Positions 1-9,666 are shown, counted from the first letter of the stretch. The stretch is DNA of 64,000 bases from Daejeonella sp. (GCF_030695525.1 NZ_JAUYSS010000069.1:60045-124044), one strand, 5' to 3'. Notes: a model not told the origin generated them from the sequence alone. Numbers and translations are program-made.

Positions 1-5
1 AATAG

Positions 6-156
6 TCATGAATTCTTTAATATTTATTAATGATTGTTTCCCAAAATAGAAAAAAAAATTAGCTATAAAGAAAGGTGCATTAAAAAAATTACAAATATTT
101 TCGGGTGAACTTCAAGTTCAAGCAAGATAATTAATCCGGATCATGAATTCTTTAAT
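6..156. repeat. 16-bp direct repeat upstream of lepA
   Basis: The 16-mer TCATGAATTCTTTAAT occurs exactly at 6-21 and again at 141-156. Between the copies lies a short inverted repeat, TGAACTT-c-AAGTTCA at 106-120. No coding region is visible in 1-198. The role is unknown; it could be a duplicated regulatory site or an old duplication. Confidence 0.5.
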
Positions 157-182
157 TGGAATAAAATTTGAGCTTAATAAAC

Positions 183-190
183 TATATTTG
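183..190 (+). promoter_or_regulatory. -7 box of lepA
   Basis: TATATTTG matches the Bacteroidota -7 consensus TAnnTTTG. A possible -33 TTG lies at 156-158, although the spacing is slightly long. The box ends eight bases before the lepA ATG, so the transcript would have almost no leader. Confidence 0.55.
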
Positions 191-198
191 CGCCTCAA

Positions 199-1986
199 AT
201 GAAGTATATACGTAACTTTTGCATAATTGCTCATATTGATCACGGTAAAAGCACCCTGGCTGACCGTCTTCTTGAGTATACTAATACAATCACCCATCGT
301 GAATCGCAGGCTCAACTGCTTGACGACATGGATCTTGAACGTGAACGCGGAATTACCATTAAGAGTCATGCAATCCAAATGGATTACATTCAGGATGGGC
401 AGGCTTATGTGCTTAATCTAATAGATACACCGGGCCACGTCGATTTTTCTTATGAGGTTTCCCGCTCGATTGCTGCCTGTGAAGGCGCATTACTAATCGT
501 AGATGCTTCACAGGGGATACAAGCACAAACCATATCCAATTTGTACCTCGCACTTGAGCATGATCTTGAAATCATCCCAATCCTAAACAAAATGGACCTG
601 CCCGGAGCCATGCCCGAAGAAGTGAAAGACCAAATCATTGAACTAATTGGTTGTAAGCGTGAAGAGATTATTCCAGCATCCGGAAAAACCGGATTGGGTG
701 TTGATAATATATTAAGAGCAATTGTTGAACGTGTTCCTGCTCCAAAGGGAAATCCGGATGGCGAATTGCAGGCTCTGATATTTGACTCTGTGTTTAATTC
801 TTTCAGAGGAATTATTGCGTATTATAAGGTACTTAATGGTGAAATCAGAAAGGGTGATAAGGTGAAATTTGTCGCGACCGATAAGGATTATATCGCAGAA
901 GAAGTAGGTACCTTAAAGTTAACCCAGAAACCAAAAGATGTGATTAAAACCGGTGATGTGGGTTACATCATTTCGGGGATAAAAGAAGCAAGGGAAGTAA
1001 AAGTCGGAGATACCATTACTCATAAGGATAAGCCAAGTTCAGAACCAATCAAAGGTTTTGAGGAAGTTAAGCCAATGGTATTTGCAGGTATCTATCCGGT
1101 AGATACTGATGAGTACGAGGAGCTTCGTGAAAGCATGCACAAGCTGCAACTAAACGATGCTTCAATTGTTTTTGAACCCGAATCGTCAGCTGCTTTGGGA
1201 TTTGGCTTCCGCTGTGGTTTCCTTGGTATGCTCCACATGGAGATTATACAGGAGCGACTGGAAAGGGAATTCGATATGACGGTGATTACCACTGTTCCGA
1301 ACGTATCTTATAAGGCTTTTACTTCGAAAGGTGTGGAGATCGATGTACATAACCCATCCGATCTGCCTGATCCAAGTAAACTGGATCATGTGGAAGAACC
1401 TTATATTAAGGCAAATATCATCACTAAATCTGAATTTGTAGGGCCTATAATGTCATTGTGTATTCAGAAACGTGGAACCATAATCAATCAGTCCTACCTT
1501 ACCTCCGACCGAGTTGAACTGATCTTCGAAATGCCAATGGGAGAAATAGTGTTCGATTTTTACGATCGCTTAAAAACAATCTCCAAAGGATATGCATCAT
1601 TTGATTATCATCAGATCGGCTACCGGCAGTCTGACCTTGTGCGTTTAGATATACTCCTGAACAGTGAACCTGTTGATGCGCTTTCCTCATTAATTCATAG
1701 AACAAACTCCTATAATTTTGGAAAAAAAATCTGTGAGAAACTTCGGGAACTTATTCCGCGCCAGCAGTTTGAGATTATTATTCAGGCATCAATCGGTGCG
1801 AAAATTATTGCACGCGAAACGGTAAAAGCCTTACGTAAAGATGTAACCGCAAAATGCTATGGTGGCGATATTTCGAGGAAACGCAAGCTTCTCGAAAAGC
1901 AGAAAAAAGGTAAGAAGCGAATGAGACAGGTAGGAAATGTGGAAATACCCCAAACAGCCTTCATGGCAGTGCTCAAACTAGATTAA
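199..1986 (+). CDS. lepA: Elongation factor 4 (LepA)
   Basis: Translational GTPase that binds the ribosome and back-translocates or remodels stalled elongation complexes. The 595-residue protein has the normal family length. G1 is AHIDHGKST at residues 11-19, followed by RGITI (G2), DTPGHVDF (G3) and NKMDLPG (G4). The EF-G-like domains and the LepA-specific C-terminal domain follow, ending in the usual lysine/arginine-rich tail. The ATG at 199 gives the typical N-terminus [10 protein letters not shown]. It is transcribed alone or with folD, 84 bases downstream. The gene looks intact and the identification is secure. Confidence 0.97.
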   Translation: MKYIRNFCIIAHIDHGKSTLADRLLEYTNTITHRESQAQLLDDMDLERERGITIKSHAIQMDYIQDGQAYVLNLIDTPGHVDFSYEVSRSIAACEGALLIVDASQGIQAQTISNLYLALEHDLEIIPILNKMDLPGAMPEEVKDQIIELIGCKREEIIPASGKTGLGVDNILRAIVERVPAPKGNPDGELQALIFDSVFNSFRGIIAYYKVLNGEIRKGDKVKFVATDKDYIAEEVGTLKLTQKPKDVIKTGDVGYIISGIKEAREVKVGDTITHKDKPSSEPIKGFEEVKPMVFAGIYPVDTDEYEELRESMHKLQLNDASIVFEPESSAALGFGFRCGFLGMLHMEIIQERLEREFDMTVITTVPNVSYKAFTSKGVEIDVHNPSDLPDPSKLDHVEEPYIKANIITKSEFVGPIMSLCIQKRGTIINQSYLTSDRVELIFEMPMGEIVFDFYDRLKTISKGYASFDYHQIGYRQSDLVRLDILLNSEPVDALSSLIHRTNSYNFGKKICEKLRELIPRQQFEIIIQASIGAKIIARETVKALRKDVTAKCYGGDISRKRKLLEKQKKGKKRMRQVGNVEIPQTAFMAVLKLD

Positions 1987-1993
1987 TTTATAA

Positions 1994-2019
1994 ATTTCGC
2001 ATTACGCGAATTGCGAAAT
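1994..2019. terminator. Weak hairpin between lepA and folD
   Basis: ATTTCGC at 1994-2000 pairs with GCGAAAT at 2013-2019 across a 12-base loop. No clear T-tract follows, so termination activity is doubtful. It may be a processing or attenuating structure. Confidence 0.3.
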
Positions 2020-2070
2020 ATAAATGTTGAAAAGCCTTTAAATGTTAATAAATACAAGTTTTAAATAAAC

Positions 2071-2949
2071 ATGCAGTTACTCGACGGAAAATTTGTTTCA
2101 GAGAAATTAAAAGAAAGAATCGCAATCGAGGCGGCCGAAATTTTAAAAAAAACGGGTCGCAAACCCCATCTGGTAGCCATACTTGTTGGGCATGATGGTG
2201 GTTCTGAAACCTATGTAGCCAGTAAAATAAAAAACTGTGAAAAGGTAGGTTTTAATTCAACATTGTATCGGTTTGAGAATACAATTACTGAAGAAGAATT
2301 GCTCCGGAAAATTGATGAGGTAAACAAAGATCCTGAAACAGATGGCATCCTTGTTCAACTCCCTCTTCCAAAACATATTTCTGCAGATAAGGTCACTGAA
2401 AAAATTTCTCCTGAAAAAGATGTGGATGGCTTCCATCCGGTTAACCTGGGCCGAATGCAACGTAACCTTCCCTCCTTTCTTCCGGCTACTCCATATGGTA
2501 TTTTATTGATGCTTCAGGAATATGGTATCGATACTGCAGGTAAACACTGTGTGGTTGTTGGCAGAAGTAATATCGTGGGTTCACCGATGAGCATTCTAAT
2601 GGCAAGGAATACTAATCCCGGAAATTGTACAGTAACCATCTGCCATAGTAAAACCCCGGATATTAAAAAATACAGTCTGGATGCTGATATTTTAATCGTC
2701 GCAATTGGTAAAAAGAATTTCATAACAGCCGACATGGTAAAAGAAGGTGCCATTGTCATTGATGTGGGTATGAATCGCGAGACTTCCACAGAGACCAAAT
2801 CAGGTTTCAAACTTTACGGCGATGTAGATTTTAAAAATGTAGCACCCAAAAGCTCATGGATCACCCCTGTTCCGGGAGGTGTGGGTTTGATGACCATCGT
2901 AGGCTTACTCAAAAACACCCTGGCTTCTGCAAAAAAGGAGATATATTAA
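2071..2949 (+). CDS. folD: Bifunctional methylenetetrahydrofolate dehydrogenase/cyclohydrolase FolD
   Basis: Cytosolic enzyme that converts 5,10-methylene-THF to 10-formyl-THF in two steps, linking one-carbon units to purine and formyl-Met synthesis. The 292 residues include the YVASK motif with the catalytic lysine, the [10 protein letters not shown] signature, a Rossmann segment [11 protein letters not shown] for NADP, and the PVPGGVG loop near the C-terminus. The usual PCTP motif reads PATP here, a minor variation. Length and motif order are normal. It follows lepA in the same direction. Confidence 0.97.
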   Translation: MQLLDGKFVSEKLKERIAIEAAEILKKTGRKPHLVAILVGHDGGSETYVASKIKNCEKVGFNSTLYRFENTITEEELLRKIDEVNKDPETDGILVQLPLPKHISADKVTEKISPEKDVDGFHPVNLGRMQRNLPSFLPATPYGILLMLQEYGIDTAGKHCVVVGRSNIVGSPMSILMARNTNPGNCTVTICHSKTPDIKKYSLDADILIVAIGKKNFITADMVKEGAIVIDVGMNRETSTETKSGFKLYGDVDFKNVAPKSSWITPVPGGVGLMTIVGLLKNTLASAKKEIY

Positions 2950-2978
2950 ACAATACGTAATTTTATTTTAAATTATAC

Positions 2979-2997
2979 GTAATATATATTACTTTTG
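2979..2997 (+). promoter_or_regulatory. Promoter and candidate operator of the toxin-antitoxin pair
   Basis: GTAATATATATTAC (2979-2992) is a perfect 14-bp palindrome overlapping the -7-like box TACTTTTG (2990-2997). The 9-mer ATACGTAAT occurs at 2953-2961 and 2975-2983, 22 bp apart, which is about two helical turns. This is what an autorepressing ribbon-helix-helix antitoxin would be expected to bind. The operator role is inferred. Confidence 0.5.
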
Positions 2998-3021
2998 TGT
3001 CATAATATAAGGGAGTTAATT

Positions 3022-3276
3022 ATGAATGCTAAATTAACGCTTAGCTTTAATGAAGAGGTTATCAACAAAGCAAAAAAATACGCAGAGAAAAACGATATCA
3101 GTTTATCAAGGCTTATAGAATTTCTTTTAACAAAGGTTACTTCAACTGACTACCAATCCCTCGAGCAATACCCCATTGCTGATTGGGTAAATCTGATAGC
3201 AGAAGGTAAAGCTGAGTATCAAACCAAAAGAAGCAGGAAGTCGGCTAAAAAAGAATTTTTCGAATCAAGGAAATGA
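3022..3276 (+). CDS. DUF6364-like ribbon-helix-helix antitoxin
   Basis: Small protein of 84 residues. Its N-terminus (KLTLSF, then NEEVINKAKKYAEKND and SLSRLIEFLL) has the beta-strand plus two-helix pattern of ribbon-helix-helix antitoxins of the DUF6364 type. The C-terminal 35 residues are basic and probably disordered, as expected for a toxin-wrapping tail. The ATG at 3022 is chosen because the RHH fold begins there and an AGGGAG-like sequence precedes it at 3009-3014; upstream in-frame codons look non-coding. Its stop overlaps the next start (ATGA), the usual antitoxin-toxin coupling. It probably represses its own promoter. Confidence 0.8.
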   Translation: MNAKLTLSFNEEVINKAKKYAEKNDISLSRLIEFLLTKVTSTDYQSLEQYPIADWVNLIAEGKAEYQTKRSRKSAKKEFFESRK

Positions 3277-3698
3277 ACATTTTTCTGGATGCGAATATTC
3301 TGGTTTCTGTATTGAACAAAGAATACCCCACTTTCTCGAATTCAGCGAGAATATTTAGTCTGGCCGGAAACAAAAAATTCAGTTTACTGACTTCCCCTAT
3401 ATGTCTGGCTATTGCCTATTATTTTGCAGAAAAAAAGCATAAAAGCAGTGTTGCAAAGTCTAAAATAAAAATCCTTTCAGAGCATATCAGCATTGCATCA
3501 AACTCATGTGAAGCTGTTTTAAAATGTATTGAGAATTCATCCATTCATGATTTTGAGGATGGACTTGAATATTATGCAGCTCTGGAAAGTAATTGCGACT
3601 GCATCATCACCGAAAATAAATCAGATTTTTATTTTTCAGAAATCGAAGTTCTGAACAGTGAAGAATTCTGCAAAAAATATCTTTTCATACAGGATTAA
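3273..3698 (+). CDS. PIN-domain ribonuclease toxin (VapC-like)
   Basis: The 141-residue protein begins MNIFLDANILVSVLN, the first PIN strand with its conserved Asp-x-Asn. Acidic residues follow in HDFEDGLEYYAAL, and the C-terminal IITENKSDF corresponds to the PIN motif with Thr and a final Asp-Phe. The family consists of Mg-dependent RNases that cut tRNA or rRNA when released from the antitoxin. The start overlaps the antitoxin stop by four bases. The target RNA cannot be read from the sequence. It converges with the Rieske gene four bases downstream. Confidence 0.85.
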   Translation: MNIFLDANILVSVLNKEYPTFSNSARIFSLAGNKKFSLLTSPICLAIAYYFAEKKHKSSVAKSKIKILSEHISIASNSCEAVLKCIENSSIHDFEDGLEYYAALESNCDCIITENKSDFYFSEIEVLNSEEFCKKYLFIQD

Positions 3699-3702
3699 AA
3701 AT

Positions 3703-4032
3703 TTACCAGAATTTCCACCAGGGCTCTGAAATTCCGATATAAAGTCCGTCCTCTCTCAGTTCAACCGGATACGTATCGATATAATTACCCTGGCCTGCTG
3801 CACCACGCCCGGTTTTAAGATCAAATTCATGCCTGTGATAAGGGCAAACCAGCTTACCTGACTCACACCATCCATTACTCAGATCAGCACCTGCATGAGG
3901 GCATTTGTTTTGCACGGCATAATATTCCTTTCCTACCTTCACAATACACAGTTTTCTTCCTGAAACCTGCACTGTTCTGATAAAATCATCAGAAGCAATG
4001 TTTCTTAGGGGTAGTACATTAATCCAGTTCAT
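3703..4032 (-). CDS. Rieske [2Fe-2S] ferredoxin-like protein
   Basis: A stand-alone Rieske domain of 109 residues. The cluster ligands are in CPHAGADL and CPYHRHEF, giving the Cys-x-His and Cys-x2-His pattern. It resembles NirD and biphenyl-dioxygenase-type ferredoxins and has no signal peptide or membrane anchor, so it is probably a cytosolic electron carrier. Its partner is not identifiable here. It is divergent from queE with a 91-bp intergenic region and convergent with the PIN toxin gene. Confidence 0.88.
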   Translation of the reverse strand: MNWINVLPLRNIASDDFIRTVQVSGRKLCIVKVGKEYYAVQNKCPHAGADLSNGWCESGKLVCPYHRHEFDLKTGRGAAGQGNYIDTYPVELREDGLYIGISEPWWKFW

Positions 4033-4099
4033 ACAGAATTTGAATTGTCAGCATTATGTCTCTATCTTTTTTGCAAGGGCTTGTACGGTTAAACTTAAG

Positions 4100-4107
4100 T
4101 ATATTTG
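4100..4107 (+). promoter_or_regulatory. -7 box of queE
   Basis: TATATTTG followed by CGCTC is nearly identical to the lepA promoter sequence (TATATTTGCGCCTC). A TTG at 4081-4083 is a possible -33 element. The box supports the ATG at 4124 over upstream in-frame codons. Confidence 0.6.
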
Positions 4108-4123
4108 CGCTCTAAATTACAAA

Positions 4124-4747
4124 ATGGCACACCAAATTCCGGCAGACGGCACCTTATTACCATTAATGGAAGAGTTCTACACCATACAGGGTGAAGGATT
4201 TCATTCCGGAAAAGCAGCCTACTTTATTCGTTTGGGTGGTTGCGATGTAGGTTGTCACTGGTGTGATGTTAAGGAAAGCTGGGATGCAGAATTGCATCCA
4301 TTGACTGAGGCAGACCAAATCGTAAAAAATGCCGAAAAATTTCCCGGCAAAGCGGTAGTTGTGACTGGTGGAGAACCTCTGATCTATAATCTGGACTATC
4401 TTACTTCAGAATTACAGAAAAGAGGAATTAAAACATTCATTGAAACATCCGGCGCCTATCCCCTTTCGGGTACTTGGGACTGGATTTGTCTTTCACCGAA
4501 AAAATTCAAAGCCCCGCGCCCCGATATTGCCCCATTAGCCGGTGAATTAAAAGTTATTGTTTTCAATAAGAGTGATTTTAAATGGGCAGAGGAATATGCC
4601 GCTACAGTATCCCAAGGATGTAAACTTTATCTTCAGCCTGAATGGTCAAAAGCATCAGAGGTAATCCCTTTGATCATCGATTATGTAATGCAAAATCCAA
4701 AATGGGAAATCTCATTGCAGACTCATAAATATCTTAATATTCCTTAA
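4124..4747 (+). CDS. queE: 7-carboxy-7-deazaguanine synthase QueE
   Basis: Radical-SAM enzyme that contracts 6-carboxytetrahydropterin to 7-carboxy-7-deazaguanine, an early step to preQ0 and queuosine. The 207-residue protein has the iron-sulfur triad as C40-x3-C44-x2-C47, preceded by EEFYTIQGEG and followed by VVVTGGEPL, both family signatures. The reading frame is open upstream to 3998, but that stretch contains the promoter and lacks homology-like sequence, so MAHQIP at 4124 is taken as the start. queG, the last reductase of the pathway, lies about 50 kb away in this window. Confidence 0.94.
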   Translation: MAHQIPADGTLLPLMEEFYTIQGEGFHSGKAAYFIRLGGCDVGCHWCDVKESWDAELHPLTEADQIVKNAEKFPGKAVVVTGGEPLIYNLDYLTSELQKRGIKTFIETSGAYPLSGTWDWICLSPKKFKAPRPDIAPLAGELKVIVFNKSDFKWAEEYAATVSQGCKLYLQPEWSKASEVIPLIIDYVMQNPKWEISLQTHKYLNIP

Positions 4748-4876
4748 TTCTGCTGCCCTTCAGTTTAGCGGCAGTTCTTATTGGTCTGTTTATCCTAGTA
4801 TTATAACTGTTAAATTAATCAATATACTTAATACAGAATATTTTCTACCTTCATACAAAGGCAAAGCCTTCATAGA

Positions 4877-6784
4877 ATGAAAAAAATACTCTTATTTATA
4901 AGTCTTTTACCTTGTGTTTGTTTTGCGCAAAAACAAATATCCTCTCCGATTAAACAGGCGCAAAAATATTACAATCAGGCTAATCAATATTTAGGCTACA
5001 AATTGTATGATAAGGCAATCAATGAGTTGAATCAGGCAATCAATCTGGATAAAAATTTTACCGCTGCTTACCAGCAACTGGGTGATATTTATCGAAAATC
5101 AGGAAATTATAACAAAGCCCTGAACAGTTACAAGAAAGTTATCGAAATAGATCCCGAATTTTTACCACTGACTTATTTCGGAATTGCCGAAAGCGAGTTG
5201 AATACCGGCAATTATGATGATGCACATGAACATTTCAAAAAATATCTTTCTTATCCCGGCCTGAGTTCAGAAAGTAAGCAAAGAACAGCTAAATATATTA
5301 CTGATTGCCTCTTTAGTATTGAAGCCATAAAGAATCCGGTAAGTTTTAAACCTGTAAATCTGGGTCCCGGAATTAATTCAAAAGAAGAGGAGTATCTACC
5401 CGTAATCACTGCTGATGAGAAAATGATCATATTCACCCGTCAGTCTAACAGAAACGAAGATTTTTTCAAAAGTATCAAGCGTGACAGTCTCTGGACTACA
5501 GCTGAATATCTGAGCAAAGAGATTAATACCTACAATTACAATGAAGGAGCTCAATGCATCTCTCCGGATGGCAATTATTTGTTTTTTACAGGCTGTAACC
5601 GTCCGGATGGTTTGGGCAGATGTGATATTTACATTTCAAGATGGGAAGGAAATGGATGGAGTAAACCCTTTAATATAGGTGCACCTGTAAATACTCCCGG
5701 CTGGGAATCTCAGCCCTCTATCAGTGCTGATGGCAGAACCTTATATTTTGTCAGCACCCGAAATGGAGGATACGGTGGATATGACATCTGGAAATCGGAT
5801 CTCAATCATGACGGATCCTGGGGCTTACCCGTAAATCTTGGGCCTGAAATAAATACATTATATGATGAACAATCACCTTTTATTCATACGGATGATGAAA
5901 GTCTATATTTTTCTTCGAATGGCTGGCCCGGACTTGGAAATAAAGATCTGTTCCTAAGCCGTAAAGTTTTTAAGGATGATGTTCAAACAGGATGGCAGAA
6001 ACCTCAGAATCTGGGATATCCAATCAATACTTTTGGGGAAGAAAGCGGATTGAGTATCAGCAGTAATGGCAAACTTGCTTTCTTTTCTACCAACCAGAAG
6101 GGAGGCTTTGGCGGACTTGACATTTACTCATTCGAATTACCGGAAGCGATGAGACCCAATATTGTAACTTATGTTAAAGGACTGGTTTTTGACAAGAATA
6201 CGAAAGAAATTCTCGACGCTAAAGTTGAAATAATCAACCTGAAAGATGGCAAGGCTATTTTTGATGATATAGCTGATCCTGAGACCGGAGAGTTCCTCGC
6301 AACTATGATGGCCGGTAAATCTTTTGGATTAAATGTATCCAAAGAGGGGTATCTCTTCTATTCCGAAAACTTCACACCAAATCTTAACATGATCAATAAG
6401 CCCTTTATAATTGAAATTCCTTTACAGAAAATCGAGATTGGCGGACTGGTAATTTTGAATAATATCTTCTTTGAAAGCGGAAAATTCAATCTGCTCCCTG
6501 AATCTAAAACCGAATTGCAGCAGCTGATCCGATTCATGAAGGATAATCCATCTGTTTCAATCGAGATTGGCGGACATACTGATGATATTGGAGATGAGAA
6601 GTCAAATCTGGAGCTTTCTGAAAACAGGGCTCAAACTGTCTATAATTATCTGGTGAGTAATCATGTTTCTGCCACTAAGATTAGTTATAAAGGTTATGGC
6701 GAAGCCCTTCCGATAAATGATAATTCCAATGAAGATAACAGACAAAATAACAGAAGAACAGAATTTAAAATAATAAGAAAATAA
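4877..6784 (+). CDS. PorE-like TPR/PD40/CRD/OmpA outer-membrane protein (type IX secretion)
   Basis: The 635-residue exported protein has a signal peptide (cleavage near CFA-QK, residue 17). TPR-like helices span about 25-145. Beta-propeller PD40 repeats span about 165-420, with recurring SADGRTLYF and ISSNGKLAFF blades. A carboxypeptidase-regulatory-like domain spans about 430-515, and an OmpA peptidoglycan-binding domain spans about 525-635 (GGHTDDIGD, LSENRAQTVYNYL, NNRRTEF). This order is that of PorE of Porphyromonas gingivalis, which ties the type IX secretion apparatus to peptidoglycan. PorE itself is established for that organism; function here is inferred from architecture, and Bacteroidota carry several such paralogues. 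A small membrane-protein gene follows one base later. Confidence 0.88.
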   Translation: MKKILLFISLLPCVCFAQKQISSPIKQAQKYYNQANQYLGYKLYDKAINELNQAINLDKNFTAAYQQLGDIYRKSGNYNKALNSYKKVIEIDPEFLPLTYFGIAESELNTGNYDDAHEHFKKYLSYPGLSSESKQRTAKYITDCLFSIEAIKNPVSFKPVNLGPGINSKEEEYLPVITADEKMIIFTRQSNRNEDFFKSIKRDSLWTTAEYLSKEINTYNYNEGAQCISPDGNYLFFTGCNRPDGLGRCDIYISRWEGNGWSKPFNIGAPVNTPGWESQPSISADGRTLYFVSTRNGGYGGYDIWKSDLNHDGSWGLPVNLGPEINTLYDEQSPFIHTDDESLYFSSNGWPGLGNKDLFLSRKVFKDDVQTGWQKPQNLGYPINTFGEESGLSISSNGKLAFFSTNQKGGFGGLDIYSFELPEAMRPNIVTYVKGLVFDKNTKEILDAKVEIINLKDGKAIFDDIADPETGEFLATMMAGKSFGLNVSKEGYLFYSENFTPNLNMINKPFIIEIPLQKIEIGGLVILNNIFFESGKFNLLPESKTELQQLIRFMKDNPSVSIEIGGHTDDIGDEKSNLELSENRAQTVYNYLVSNHVSATKISYKGYGEALPINDNSNEDNRQNNRRTEFKIIRK

Positions 6785-6785
6785 A

Positions 6786-7214
6786 ATGGAACAGAATTTT
6801 AAAAATCACACCCGTTTAATTACTGGCTATCATAGAGTACTTGCTCTATTTTTATTATCCGGATTAATTGGATCAATTATCAACCTAATTGAATCCTCCG
6901 GAACAGATAATCTTTATTCTGCAAGTCTGCTTGTGCTATTGTTCTTATGTTGCATTATGTTATACTGGTATGTTCGGGTTTTCCCGCTTAAAGCCCAGGA
7001 TCGGGCAATCCGCGCTGAAGAGAATTTCAGGCATTATATTCTGAGTGGCAAGCCTCTACCTTCTGAATTGCGCATCAGTCAGATCGTGGCACTTCGTTTT
7101 GCTTCTGATGAAGAGTTTCTGGAGCTTGTCCAAAAGGCCCTAAAAGAGAATATGACAAATAAAGCTATCAAACAGGTTATTAAAATTTGGAAACCTGATT
7201 ATCATAGAGTTTAA
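6786..7214 (+). CDS. DUF6526 family membrane protein
   Basis: A 142-residue protein with two predicted transmembrane helices (about 20-36 and 44-63), followed by a cytosolic helical domain containing FPLKAQDRAIRAEENFRHY, a segment typical of DUF6526 proteins. Its function is unknown. It starts one base after the PorE-like gene ends, so the two are probably co-transcribed. Whether it belongs functionally to the secretion system is not shown by sequence. Confidence 0.75.
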   Translation: MEQNFKNHTRLITGYHRVLALFLLSGLIGSIINLIESSGTDNLYSASLLVLLFLCCIMLYWYVRVFPLKAQDRAIRAEENFRHYILSGKPLPSELRISQIVALRFASDEEFLELVQKALKENMTNKAIKQVIKIWKPDYHRV

Positions 7215-7306
7215 ACAGCATTAAATTTAACAAATACTATTAAAAATATTTATCTTTTTACAGAAATTTCTATAAAAGCAATTTTGAAATCTAAACAGTT
7301 TTAAAT

Positions 7307-8671
7307 ATGAATTCAAAAACAAAACAAAACATATTTGACCGTCGTGAAGCATTAAAAATGCTGGGAATTGGCTCAACTGCAGGCATCATGGGAATGTTTA
7401 CTACAGTTCCATCTTCCAAAGCTGCAGAACAGGAATCTCCTTTCTATACCCGGGGAATGGCACCTGTTAAAATAACAAGTGTAAAGGCAATTACCTGTGC
7501 TCCTGCAGGCTCCAACCTGATTGTTGTAAAAGTTGAGACCTCTGAACCTGGATTATACGGTTTAGGCTGCGCAACTTTCACACAGAGAGCTATGGCTGTG
7601 GTCACTGCAATCGACAGTTACCTCAATGATTTCTGTGTTGGAAAGGATGTAGACAATATTGAAGATATGTGGCATGGGGTATATGTGAGTTCATATTGGC
7701 GAAATGGGCCTGTGTTGAATAATGCCCTTAGCGGATTGGATCAGGCTTTGTGGGATATTAAAGGTAAGCGGGCGAAAATGCCTGTATATCAACTTCTTGG
7801 CGGCAAAGTAAGATTTGCAGTACCTTGTTACGCTCATGCCAGCGGGAGTACGCCTGAGGAAGTCGCAGATAATGTCCAGAAGTTCATGGATGAAGGATAT
7901 AAATATGTCAGGATACAACAGGGAGGATATGGTGCGGTTGGTGTAACTCAGAAAAAACCGGATTTTAAAGAAGCAGGTTTTGGAGGAGCTAATGATGCTT
8001 ATATGGATGAACGGACTTATCTGAGATCTGTCCCTAAGATTTTTGAAGCCGTAAGAAAAAAATGTGGTGATGATGTGGAATTATTGCATGATATTCATGA
8101 ACGTGTTCAGCCAATGGATGCCATCAACATGATCAAGCAGCTCGAGCCCTATCGCCCATATTTTATAGAGGATCCATTTTCTCCCGAAAATATGGAATGG
8201 TTCAAACAACTCCGAACCAGTACTTCTGTCCCTATAGCAATGGGCGAACTCTTTAACAATATCAATGAATTTAAACTCCCAATGGTTAACCAATGGTTTG
8301 ATTATATCCGGATACATATCTCTCAGATCGGGGGCATTACTCCTGCAATGAAAGTAGCAAGGCTTGGAGAATGGTTCAATATTAAAACTGCATGGCACGG
8401 ACCTGGCGATGTTTCACCTGTAGGACATGCAGCAAATGCACATATCGACCTTGCGGTCTGGAATTTCGGAATACAGGAATCGATTCGTTTTTCAGATAAA
8501 ATGAAGGAAGTGTTTTCAGGATGCCCAACTATGAAAAATGGCTATATGTATGTTAATGAAGTGCCGGGCCTGGGAGTGGATATCAATGAAAAAGAAGCAG
8601 CAAAGTATCCAATAGGTACAAAATCTAACTGGCAGGTGCGAAAAGCAGATGGCACACTAATCAGACCATAA
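7307..8671 (+). CDS. Exported enolase-superfamily sugar-acid dehydratase (ManD/RspA-like)
   Basis: The 454-residue protein begins with a twin-arginine-type leader (DRREALKML, then a hydrophobic stretch) and an Ala-rich cleavage region near residue 40. The mature part matches the mannonate/gluconate dehydratase branch of the enolase superfamily. Metal ligands are D262 (in HDIH), E288 (FIEDP) and E314 (MGELF). Catalytic positions are H264, R335 (DYIRIH), H364 (AWHGPGD) and E391 (NFGIQE). Such enzymes remove water from aldonic acids to give 2-keto-3-deoxy acids. Substrate is not determined by sequence. It is the first gene of a three-gene operon with two further exported proteins. Confidence 0.87.
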   Translation: MNSKTKQNIFDRREALKMLGIGSTAGIMGMFTTVPSSKAAEQESPFYTRGMAPVKITSVKAITCAPAGSNLIVVKVETSEPGLYGLGCATFTQRAMAVVTAIDSYLNDFCVGKDVDNIEDMWHGVYVSSYWRNGPVLNNALSGLDQALWDIKGKRAKMPVYQLLGGKVRFAVPCYAHASGSTPEEVADNVQKFMDEGYKYVRIQQGGYGAVGVTQKKPDFKEAGFGGANDAYMDERTYLRSVPKIFEAVRKKCGDDVELLHDIHERVQPMDAINMIKQLEPYRPYFIEDPFSPENMEWFKQLRTSTSVPIAMGELFNNINEFKLPMVNQWFDYIRIHISQIGGITPAMKVARLGEWFNIKTAWHGPGDVSPVGHAANAHIDLAVWNFGIQESIRFSDKMKEVFSGCPTMKNGYMYVNEVPGLGVDINEKEAAKYPIGTKSNWQVRKADGTLIRP

Positions 8672-8703
8672 CCCTGTTATTAATAAATTATACTATTTTA
8701 ATA

Positions 8704-9666
8704 ATGCTAAAACACATTTTAACTGTAGGTCTCCTACTCTCCTGCATGCAGGTTATTGCCCAATATCCTGAAGCCAGGATCTCAAATGGGGAAATTGAAG
8801 TCAGATTATACTTACCTGATCCAAAACATGGATTTTACCGGGGTAGCAGATTTGATTGGGCAGGAGTAATACCGAGCCTGAAATTCAAGGATCATGAATA
8901 CTTTGGTGAATGGTACGCCAAACATGATCCTAAAAGACATGATGCAATTACGGGACCTGTTGAAGCATTTGACCCGATTGATTATGATTCAGCTGCACCT
9001 GGTGAAACCTTTATTAAGATCGGCATTGGAACAATAAAAAAGATAAATAATAGTCCTTACAGATTCAATGCTCCATTTGAACTGGTTAATACTGGAGAAT
9101 GGAAAATCCGTAAAAAACATGACCGGGTTATTTTTACGCATAAACTGAATGACGGCAAAGGTTACTCTTATATCTATACCAAAACGGTAAGGTTATTAAA
9201 AGGAAAACCTGAGCTTGTATTGGAGCATAACTTAAAGAACACGGGTCAGAAATCCATTAATACGAGCGTTTTTAATCATAATTTCTTTGTTATTGATAAT
9301 CAGACAACAGGATCAGATTTCACGGTTACCCTGCCCTTTAAAATTGAAAACAAACCAGTCGGAAAAAAATTAATGGATTTTAGTCAAAATAAAATGACTT
9401 ATATAAGGGATCTTAAAAAAGGAGAAAGTACAATGGAGTACCCTACAGGATATTCAGGTGATAAGGTTGAGGATTATGATTTCAGAATCGAAAACAAAAA
9501 AACCGGGGCTGGAGTGAGAATAACTGCTGATCGAGCCTTATCAAAATTCATGTACTGGTCGGTTCCTACCACACTTAGTCCTGAGCCATTTATTAAGGTA
9601 GACGCAGAACCGGGAAAAGAATTTAACTGGACTATTAAATATCAGTTTTACACCACAGAAAAATAA
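8704..9666 (+). CDS. Secreted beta-sandwich protein, possibly aldose-epimerase-like
   Basis: A 320-residue protein with a clear signal peptide (cleavage near VIA-QY, residue 19). Scattered motifs (NGEIEVRLYLPD at the start, VFNHNFFVIDNQ in the middle, WSVPTTLSPEPFIKV near the end) suggest the galactose-mutarotase-like fold, where strand-rich sequence surrounds a catalytic His/Glu pair. I do not recognise a named family with certainty. Position between a sugar-acid dehydratase and a sugar-phosphate-isomerase-like protein, 32 and 18 bases apart, supports a role in carbohydrate handling outside the cytoplasm. Confidence 0.6.
   Translation: MLKHILTVGLLLSCMQVIAQYPEARISNGEIEVRLYLPDPKHGFYRGSRFDWAGVIPSLKFKDHEYFGEWYAKHDPKRHDAITGPVEAFDPIDYDSAAPGETFIKIGIGTIKKINNSPYRFNAPFELVNTGEWKIRKKHDRVIFTHKLNDGKGYSYIYTKTVRLLKGKPELVLEHNLKNTGQKSINTSVFNHNFFVIDNQTTGSDFTVTLPFKIENKPVGKKLMDFSQNKMTYIRDLKKGESTMEYPTGYSGDKVEDYDFRIENKKTGAGVRITADRALSKFMYWSVPTTLSPEPFIKVDAEPGKEFNWTIKYQFYTTEK

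Noticed and set aside
3998..4123. N-terminal extension of queE
   Set aside because: It overlaps the promoter and the divergent Rieske gene and has no family resemblance.
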